NCBI RefSeq assembly: GCF_018729255.1
Contig: NZ_CP076061.1
Span: 1,054,001-1,118,000 of the forward strand
Direction of reading: 5' to 3'
Origin: Cupriavidus sp. EM10
Lineage (GTDB): Bacteria; Pseudomonadota; Gammaproteobacteria; Burkholderiales; Burkholderiaceae
Length of the DNA stretch: 64,000 nucleotides
Shown: positions 58,582 through 64,000 of the stretch, piece by piece
How positions within the stretch are numbered: the first letter of the stretch is position 1
Layout: the number at the start of each line of letters is the position of its first letter
Made by a program: the position numbers and the translations under genes
Notes under the pieces: model-generated
Told to the model about the DNA's origin: nothing
Database searches by the model: none
The model's input: only the letters and a program-made list of their open reading frames with translations

Positions 58582-58607
58582 GGTCGGACTCCGTACGTCG
58601 GTTCGCA

Positions 58608-59129
58608 TCAAGGTTTGACTTCGACGGTCACGCCGCCGAGTTCGTGTTCGCCTTTGGCGCTGGTGATCTGGGCAGCCTTGGCCGGCCACGAGAACGGCAC
58701 GCGCACCAGTTCGCGGCCGCCCACCTCGCGCGCGGCCTCCACCACCAGCTGGTAGTCGCCGGCGGGCAGCTTGCCCAGCGGGGCCTTGCCGTCCCTGAAG
58801 GTCAGCGCATGCTCGCCCGGTGCGCGCGTGGCGCCGGAAATGCCGTCGGCGGGCATCTGCATGTCACGGCCGGCCTTGCGCCACCACTGGCGCATGTCCT
58901 TGAGCCACTTCGTGCCCTCGCCTTCCTTGTTCTTCGCGTCGTACCAGACCGCCAGCGTCTGCACCGGGCTCTGGTCGGCGCGTTCGATCCACATCGCCAC
59001 GTACGGGCGGTGGTATTCGGCCACGTTCAGGCGGGGAATCTCCACCTTGACGTTCAGGTCGGCGGCCAGGGCCGGTGTCAGCGGCGCGGCGGCAAGGCCG
59101 GTCAAGGTGACGGTCAGGAGTCGGCGCAT
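58608..59129 (-). CDS. DUF2271 periplasmic protein with ApbE flavinylation motif
   Basis: A 173-residue exported protein. The signal ends ALAADLN. The mature domain contains YVAMWIERADQSPVQTLAVW and KWLKDMRQWWRKAG, typical of DUF2271. Residues 95-101 read DGISGAT, the motif ApbE uses to attach FMN through a phosphoester, here predicted at Thr101 (codons 58827-58847). The gene sits one gene away from apbE in the same operon. It is therefore predicted to be a covalently flavinylated periplasmic electron carrier. Confidence 0.9.
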   Translation of the reverse strand: MRRLLTVTLTGLAAAPLTPALAADLNVKVEIPRLNVAEYHRPYVAMWIERADQSPVQTLAVWYDAKNKEGEGTKWLKDMRQWWRKAGRDMQMPADGISGATRAPGEHALTFRDGKAPLGKLPAGDYQLVVEAAREVGGRELVRVPFSWPAKAAQITSAKGEHELGGVTVEVKP

Positions 59130-59156
59130 TGAAAAACCTTTTTCGATGGAATGGGA

Positions 59157-59810
59157 TCAGTGGATATAGAGGATGGCCAGCAGCAGCGGGATCACCAGCC
59201 CGGCCCCCACCAGCGGCCAGGTGGCCACGCGGCCCGACGCATGCAGCTTCAACAGGAACAGGCCGGTCACGCTGAACACCAGGCAGGCGACGGCGAAGAC
59301 ATCGATGAACAGGCTCCAGGCGCGGCCGGTGTTGCGGCCCTTGTGAAGATCGTTCAGGTACGAGATCGCCCCACGCGAGGTGGATTCGAACTGCACTTCG
59401 CCGGAATCAAGCGCCACGCTGACCCAGGCGTCGCCGCCCGGACGCGGCAGGCCCACGTAGATTTCATCGGCCGACCATTCGGCATCGCGCCCCGTCGCAT
59501 CGACATCGAGCGTGCGGGCCAGCCAGTCGGCCAGCACCGGTGGCACGGGGCCCTTCTGGTTTTTCGTGTCGGCGCCCGGCGGCATGGCCGCGCGCAGCGC
59601 GCCCAGCACGTCGCGCGGGGCGGTTTCGCTGCGCGTGACGACCTTCGGCCGGGCCTCGATCTGGCCGGCGTGGTTAAGGGTGAAACCGGTAATGGCGAAC
59701 ATCAGCATCCCGATCAGGCAGATCGCGGAACTGATCCAGTGCCACTGGTGAAGATGCTTGAGCCAGAACGCGCGGCGCTGCTGGCCGGTCACTGGCGCGG
59801 TGTCGGTCAT
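59157..59810 (-). CDS. PepSY-domain membrane protein
   Basis: A 217-residue inner-membrane protein. A helix near residues 25-45 (WISSAICLIGMLMFAITGF) follows a His-rich start (FWLKHLHQWHW), a periplasmic PepSY-like domain comes next (residues about 50-150), then LNDLHKGRNTGRAWSLFIDVFAVACLVFSVTGLFLL and a last C-terminal helix. His residues at both membrane faces (HLHQWH, LNHAG, DLHKG, KLHASG) resemble the haem-b ligand pattern of PepSY_TM ferric reductases, so transmembrane electron transfer is proposed. It is the first gene of the cluster, behind a Fur-like site. Confidence 0.85.
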   Translation of the reverse strand: MTDTAPVTGQQRRAFWLKHLHQWHWISSAICLIGMLMFAITGFTLNHAGQIEARPKVVTRSETAPRDVLGALRAAMPPGADTKNQKGPVPPVLADWLARTLDVDATGRDAEWSADEIYVGLPRPGGDAWVSVALDSGEVQFESTSRGAISYLNDLHKGRNTGRAWSLFIDVFAVACLVFSVTGLFLLKLHASGRVATWPLVGAGLVIPLLLAILYIH

Positions 59811-59906
59811 TCGGGTACGGAAGCAGATACGCGGGGTGCGCCGGACGGCGCGTCATCCGCGGAGGAACTGGCGACGACATCACAATCTCGCCAAAACCCG
59901 AAGGAT

Positions 59907-59925
59907 GATAATTGTTCTCATTTGC
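59907..59925 (-). promoter_or_regulatory. Fur box candidate upstream of the PepSY operon
   Basis: On the minus strand GCAAATGAGAACAATTATC matches the 19-base Fur consensus GATAATGATAATCATTATC at 14 positions, including the full right arm ATTATC. It lies 97 bases before the PepSY ATG. Iron repression through Fur is therefore likely. Confidence 0.7.
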
Positions 59926-60165
59926 TGCAGCAACCCATGGCTGATATTGCGCGGCGGCGGTTTGGTTACGGTTGATTACGCCCGCGCCGCCAATCGCCGG
60001 GCCGGCAATTCTTGCGTCGCTGCGTGTCGAAGCTGCAATCGCCGTCCGCCCGGCATCGCATATCCGCCAGAAATGCATGGCGATGGCCCGCTGCGCGGGT
60101 GGCGTGGCGCTTGCAGACCTTGTCTCCATGGGCCTGGATTGCCAGGCCACCATCGGAGACGTCTT

Positions 60166-60720
60166 ATGAAAACAGTCTGGATCCTTGTTGCGGACGAGGG
60201 TGTCGCCAGGATAGTCGCCGCAGGCGGTGACAATGCGCGCCTGGAAGAGGTCGAGAAGATCACGGACGCCGGTGCCCATGCGGACAATGCCGACCTGCGG
60301 CGCGACGCCTATGGTCGGCGGGGGCAGGCGTCCGTGCAGGGCGATGCCGGCCACCCCGGCGCGCACACGGGCCGCACGGCCACCGTCGTGTCGTCGGCGG
60401 GCGAGGACGAAATCCACCAGGAAGCGCAACTGTTTGCGCGCCGGGTGGCGAAGATGCTGGAGGATGCCCGCAACAAGCAGCGTTTCGACGAACTGGTCGT
60501 GATCGCCCCGCCGCGCTTCCTGGGCCTGCTGCGCAAGGCCATGCCGCAGTCGGTATCCGACGCCGTGACGCGCGAACTGGGCAAGGACTACTGCCAGCTG
60601 ACCGACCAGGACCTGCAACAGCGCATGGCGGACGATGGCATCATGCCGGCGCGCCGCGATCCGCGCATCGGCACCGGCCAGGGTGGCGGCAACGCCATCG
60701 GCAATCTGCCGATGCGTTAG
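60166..60720 (+). CDS. Host attachment family protein
   Basis: A 184-residue cytoplasmic protein of the family named after a gene required for attachment to host cells in a plant-associated bacterium. WILVADEGVARIV at the start, SSAGEDEIHQEAQLFARRVAKMLED in the middle and DELVVIAPPRFLGLLRKAMP near residue 120 fit the domain, which resembles a nuclease/eRF1-like fold. It lacks a signal peptide, so it acts in the cytoplasm. The function is unknown and the family name should be read with care. It is divergent from the PepSY operon across a 355-base region that contains the Fur-like site. Confidence 0.82.
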   Translation: MKTVWILVADEGVARIVAAGGDNARLEEVEKITDAGAHADNADLRRDAYGRRGQASVQGDAGHPGAHTGRTATVVSSAGEDEIHQEAQLFARRVAKMLEDARNKQRFDELVVIAPPRFLGLLRKAMPQSVSDAVTRELGKDYCQLTDQDLQQRMADDGIMPARRDPRIGTGQGGGNAIGNLPMR

Positions 60721-61118
60721 GCCGATGCGCTAGGCCGATGCCCTGGGCCGATGCGCTGGGCGCAAACCCAGCGGCCCCAAGGCACACCCGAGCCCCCTGG
60801 GTCGATGGCGTGGGATGACAATCAGGCCGCGACCGGTGCCTCCAGCCCGCGCAGGCACAGGCTCATCAGGCCCAGGCGGCCCGGCACGGCACGGGGTCAT
60901 TGTCCACGCCGTTGTTACGGCGCGGATCGTTGGCACCGCGCACAAGCGGCGCCTTCTCCACTATTGCCCCGCCAATACCTCCCAATACCCCCACCAATAC
61001 CCTATTGGTAGCAATCCTCAATCAAGTTTCCGCTTCGGCTGGCCGTTAGCGCCGCTCATAGAGAGGACGTCTCGACAAGCGTCCCGACGATCAACGACGC
61101 GAAAATGGAGGAGTAGGG
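60721..61118. other. Intergenic region before the second chemoreceptor
   Basis: About 400 bases. The first 45 contain three imperfect copies of a GGCCGATGCGCT-like unit (60719-60762), apparently grown from the last bases of the preceding gene. The rest holds CCAATACC-type short repeats (60970-61010) and the sigma-28-like promoter. No supported gene. Confidence 0.5.
61022..61049 (+). promoter_or_regulatory. Sigma-28 (FliA) promoter candidate for chemoreceptor gene
   Basis: TCAAGTTT, 12 bases, then GCCGTTAG; seven and six of eight positions match the flagellar consensus halves. The block is 25/28 identical to the one at 27771-27798 and lies 70 bases before the start codon. Confidence 0.7.
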
Positions 61119-62678
61119 ATGTTGCAAGAACTGAGTCTGAGGAAGAAGCTCATGCTGCCGCTGGTGCTGAGCTGGGTCTGCCTGCTGGCCATCACGCTGT
61201 GGAACGTCTGGCAGATGCGCGAGCAGCGGCTGCAGGATCGCAAGGTCGCGCTGGAGCAGGTGACCGACACCGCCAATTCAGTGGTTGCCGAATACGAGGC
61301 CATGGCGCGCGCCGGCAAGATCAGTGTCGAGGAAGCCCAGAAGCAGGCCATCGACCGCGTGCGCGCCATGCGCTTTGGCGCCGACGGCTACTTCACGATC
61401 ATGCGCTCCGACACCACGGTGCTGATGCATGCCATCAAGGCCGAGCTGAACGGCAAGAACATGTCCGACATGAAGGATGCCAACGGCGTCTACCTGTTCC
61501 GCGATATCGCGCAGATCGGCAAGACCACCGGCAAGGGGTTCATCGAATACCTGTGGCCCAAGCCCGGCGCCGAGGCGCCGCAGCCCAAGCTCAGCTACAC
61601 GCTCAACTTCCGGCCGTGGGACTGGAACTTCATCGCCGGCCTGTACCTGGACGATATCCAGGCCGAATTCCGCACCGCGCTCTGGAAGGCGCTGGGCTGG
61701 CTGGTGGCGGTGGGGGCGCTGATGAGCGTGGTGATGGTGCGCATCTCGATCAGCCTGCAGCGGCAGCTGGGCGGCGAGCCGGCGCTGACGTCGCGGATTG
61801 CCGCGCGCATTGCCGACGGCGACCTGGGCACCCACGTGCAAACCGCGCCGAACGATCGCGACAGCGTGCTGTACAACATGCAGCAGATGCAGGCACGCCT
61901 GACCGGCGCCATCGGCCAGATCCGTGGGTCGGCCGATTCCATCGCCGGCGCCGCGCGCCAGATTGCCGCCGGCAACGTCGACCTGTCGCGCCGCAGCGAG
62001 GAACAGGCCGCGTCGCTGGAAGAAACCGCCGCGAGCATGGAGGAACTGACCAGCACCGTGCGCCAGAGCGCCGATAACGCGCGACAGGCCGCGCATCTGG
62101 CCGAAGGCGCGTCGGACATCGCGGTGCGCGGCGGCGAGATCGTGCACAAGGTGGTGGAGACGATGGGCGAGATCAAGTCCGCGTCGGGCAAGGTGGTCGA
62201 CATCATCGGCGTGATCGAGGGCATTGCCTTCCAGACCAACATCCTGGCGCTGAACGCCGCCGTGGAAGCCGCGCGGGCCGGCGAGCAGGGCCGCGGCTTT
62301 GCCGTGGTGGCCGGCGAGGTGCGCAGCCTGGCGCAGCGGTCCGCCACGGCCGCCAAGGAGATCAAGGCGCTGATCGACAATTCCGCGCAGCGCGTGGAGG
62401 ACGGCGCCCTGCTGGTGGAAGGCGCCGGCAAGGCCATGGAGGAAATCGTCGACGCGGTGAAGCGCGTGACCGACCTGATGGGCGAAATGCGCGCGGCCAC
62501 CGAGGAACAGACCGGCGGCATCGAGCAGGTCAACCAGGCCGTGTCCCAGATGGACCAGATGGCCCAGCAGAACGCCGCACTGGTGGAGGAAGCCACCGCG
62601 GCGGCGGCATCGCTGGAAGACCAGGCCGACGCGCTGCACCGCGCGGTGGGTCAGTTCAGGCTGGCGGGAGCGTTGTAA
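61119..62678 (+). CDS. Methyl-accepting chemotaxis protein with sCache-type sensor
   Basis: A 519-residue chemoreceptor. Helix 1 ([21 protein letters not shown]) is followed by a periplasmic single-Cache domain ([56 protein letters not shown]) that in relatives binds small organic acids. Helix 2 ([17 protein letters not shown]) leads to a HAMP-like segment and the signalling domain with tip [20 protein letters not shown]. There is no CheR pentapeptide. ATG at 61119 follows GGAGTAGGG. The ligand is unknown. A sigma-28-like promoter and a strong terminator bracket the gene. Confidence 0.93.
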   Translation: MLQELSLRKKLMLPLVLSWVCLLAITLWNVWQMREQRLQDRKVALEQVTDTANSVVAEYEAMARAGKISVEEAQKQAIDRVRAMRFGADGYFTIMRSDTTVLMHAIKAELNGKNMSDMKDANGVYLFRDIAQIGKTTGKGFIEYLWPKPGAEAPQPKLSYTLNFRPWDWNFIAGLYLDDIQAEFRTALWKALGWLVAVGALMSVVMVRISISLQRQLGGEPALTSRIAARIADGDLGTHVQTAPNDRDSVLYNMQQMQARLTGAIGQIRGSADSIAGAARQIAAGNVDLSRRSEEQAASLEETAASMEELTSTVRQSADNARQAAHLAEGASDIAVRGGEIVHKVVETMGEIKSASGKVVDIIGVIEGIAFQTNILALNAAVEAARAGEQGRGFAVVAGEVRSLAQRSATAAKEIKALIDNSAQRVEDGALLVEGAGKAMEEIVDAVKRVTDLMGEMRAATEEQTGGIEQVNQAVSQMDQMAQQNAALVEEATAAAASLEDQADALHRAVGQFRLAGAL

Positions 62679-62705
62679 GGCGGGCGAGGTGGAAGGTGGG
62701 TGAAA

Positions 62706-62727
62706 AGAAGGTGTAGAGAAGGTGTAG
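62706..62727. repeat. Tandem direct repeat of 11 bases
   Basis: AGAAGGTGTAG occurs twice head to tail just after the chemoreceptor gene. No role is evident. Confidence 0.7.
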
Positions 62728-62772
62728 AGGAAGAGACGCGTGAAAGCGTTATGGCAGTTCAGCCAAATTTGC

Positions 62773-62801
62773 CGGCCCGCAGCGATGCGGGCCGTTTGTT
62801 T
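62773..62801 (+). terminator. Intrinsic terminator after chemoreceptor gene
   Basis: CGGCCCGC and GCGGGCCG pair perfectly around AGCGAT and are followed by TTTGTTT on the plus strand. Confidence 0.85.
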
Positions 62802-62832
62802 CCGGCGCCGCCATGGAACAGGATCCACAAAC

Positions 62833-62860
62833 AAAAGGGCGACGGCCAAAGCCATCGCCC
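62833..62860 (-). terminator. Intrinsic terminator after fliD
   Basis: On the minus strand GGGCGATGGC and GCCGTCGCCC pair (one mismatch) around a four-base loop, followed by TTTTGTTT. Confidence 0.8.
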
Positions 62861-62899
62861 TGTCTTCCGCTGCCGCACCGGGCGGCAACCCGAAGCGTC

Positions 62900-64000
62900 T
62901 TACTTCTTCGAATTGGTCAGCGCCTGGAACTGCTGCGTCAGGTAGTTCTTCGTGTTGTTCATCTGGGCCACCGCCAGGTCAAGCGCCGTGAATTGCTTGC
63001 GGTAGCGTTCGATCTTGGCGTCGATGCGGCCGCTCATATCCTCGTAGCGCTTCTCGATGTCCTTCATGCTGCGCTCGATGCCGGTGGTGACCGCGCCGAT
63101 CGGGCCGCTTTCGCCCGTCATGCGGTCCACGGCCTCGGACAGCCGGCGGCCGAAGCCACCGGTGGAGCCGTCGCCCGAGAACAGCTGCGTCACGGTGGGC
63201 AGGTTGTCCTTCAGCGCGGCGTCCAGCTTCTTGCTGTCGATGGCCATCGTGCCGTCCTTCTGCATCGACACGCCAATCGCGGCCAGCATGGTCGGGGCGT
63301 TGGCCGGCATGCCCTGTTCGGGCGTGTTCAGCACGGCGCGGATCGTCGTCTGGATGCCACGGATCGACGTGTCGCCGTTCAGCGCGCCCTTGGTCATCGC
63401 CTTGGTGTCGAAGGCGGTCAGTGACTTGATGGTCGACTGGATGTTGTTGTAGGCGGTGACCATCGCCTGGATGGAATTCTTGATGCTGTCGGTGTCCTGC
63501 GTCAGCGACAGCGACGTCGTGCCGGTCTTCTTGAGCGTCATGGTCACGCCCTGCGCGGCGTCCACCACGGAGTTGCTGGTGCTGGTGATGGCAATGCCGT
63601 TGACCGTCAGCGCCGCGTTGGTGGCGCGCAGCGTTTCCTTCATCGCGTTCGAACCCGGCGTGGTCGGGTCGTAGCCCGCCACCCCCTGCAGCTCGGGCGA
63701 CGAACCCGAGATGCGCATGCTCATCGTCTCGCCGGTCTTGTCGGACGTCAGGATCAGGCGGTACGGCGTGGCGCTGCCATCGTTGATGATGCTGGCCTTG
63801 ACGCCGATGCCGGCCTTGTTGATGGCATCGCGGATGTCCTGCAGCGACCCCTTGCCCGGATCGATGGTGACCGTGCGCGGGTTCGGCACGGCGGTGGTGC
63901 TGGCGTTCGGGGTGAACGCCGGGCTCACGTACGTGCCGCTGGCTTCGTCCCAGCCGGTGGTCGTGCCGAACTCGAACGTCAGCGTGCCGGAACCAATCTG
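62900..64000 (-). CDS. fliD: Flagellar hook-associated protein 2 (filament cap), 5' end missing
   Basis: The C-terminal 366 residues of FliD, the pentameric cap that guides flagellin polymerisation. The frame is open to the end of the window, so the start is outside; the GTG at 63928 is internal. VTIDPGKGSLQDIRDAINKAGIGVKASI and RLILTSDKTGETMSMRI match the FliD core, SIKNSIQAMVTAYNNIQSTIKSL the C-terminal domain and RYRKQFTALDLAVAQMNNTKNYLTQQF the terminal coiled-coil (key part QFTALD). It marks the edge of a flagellar locus to the right. Confidence 0.93.
   Translation of the reverse strand, partial: QIGSGTLTFEFGTTTGWDEASGTYVSPAFTPNASTTAVPNPRTVTIDPGKGSLQDIRDAINKAGIGVKASIINDGSATPYRLILTSDKTGETMSMRISGSSPELQGVAGYDPTTPGSNAMKETLRATNAALTVNGIAITSTSNSVVDAAQGVTMTLKKTGTTSLSLTQDTDSIKNSIQAMVTAYNNIQSTIKSLTAFDTKAMTKGALNGDTSIRGIQTTIRAVLNTPEQGMPANAPTMLAAIGVSMQKDGTMAIDSKKLDAALKDNLPTVTQLFSGDGSTGGFGRRLSEAVDRMTGESGPIGAVTTGIERSMKDIEKRYEDMSGRIDAKIERYRKQFTALDLAVAQMNNTKNYLTQQFQALTNSKK

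Noticed and set aside
59758..60720. Long N-terminal extension of the host attachment protein
   Set aside because: The first 136 residues lack family similarity and run through the divergent promoter and the Fur-like site; the family begins at MKTVWIL.
1..64000. tRNA, rRNA, prophage or integrated element boundaries
   Set aside because: No cloverleaf, rRNA, integrase or attachment repeat was recognised on either strand, though a covariance-model scan was not possible.

Overview
The window reads as a chromosomal segment of a high-GC, flagellated, aerobic betaproteobacterium of the order Burkholderiales, most like Cupriavidus or Ralstonia. This is inferred from GC-rich codon use, tripartite tricarboxylate (Tct/Bug) transport genes, a CaiB/enoyl-CoA hydratase pair, a cytochrome bo3 operon, many c-di-GMP proteins and two chemoreceptors. 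No tRNA, rRNA, insertion sequence, prophage or CRISPR array was seen. Both ends are cut: a MipA/OmpV porin-like gene at the left and fliD at the right.

Layout. 1-6 kb: MipA/OmpV, an alpha/beta hydrolase, a small unknown protein and a 1264-residue autotransporter. 6-12.5 kb: a membrane diguanylate cyclase, catalase with an ankyrin partner, and a short-chain dehydrogenase divergent from an MFS transporter. 12.5-18.4 kb: ilvA behind a Thr/Ile leader peptide and attenuator, then PAS-GGDEF-EAL, HDOD-GAF and GAF-GGDEF proteins. 18.4-21.8 kb: a VOC protein, a beta carbonic anhydrase divergent from cynR, and an MHS-type transporter. 21.9-29.1 kb: cyoABCD, a chemoreceptor and an MFS transporter. 29.3-36 kb: CDP-diacylglycerol pyrophosphatase, a DUF899 protein, an orphan squalene/phytoene synthase, lysP and an exported amidohydrolase. 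36-41.7 kb: small exported proteins, a TauE-type permease, FKBP, phospholipase C with a small lipoprotein, and a hemolysin III family protein. 41.7-52.3 kb: a probable operon (aminotransferase, tctC, tctB, tctA, enoyl-CoA hydratase, CaiB), its divergent GntR regulator and a fused FAD/Fe-S dehydrogenase. 52.6-60 kb: a penicillin-acylase-family protein and a five-gene cluster (PepSY membrane protein, DUF2271, DUF4198, ApbE, membrane flavoreductase) behind a Fur-box-like site. 60-64 kb: a host-attachment-family protein, a second chemoreceptor and fliD.

The most interesting unit is the 55-60 kb cluster. It encodes a flavin transferase (ApbE), an exported DUF2271 protein carrying an exact ApbE target motif (DGISGAT), a His-rich PepSY membrane protein and a membrane-anchored NAD(P)H flavoreductase. 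Together they look like an iron-regulated route that moves electrons from cytoplasmic NAD(P)H to a covalently flavinylated periplasmic carrier. The second is the ilvA leader, where a 20-residue Thr/Ile-rich peptide precedes an intrinsic terminator.

A caution for users: twelve genes here are broken, by fourteen frameshifts, and every one is repaired by adding a single base to a homopolymer of three to six. This pattern points to sequencing undercalls, so these genes are annotated as single CDSs with the shift position given. A family of palindromic intergenic repeats occurs at six places, twice inside the tct operon.
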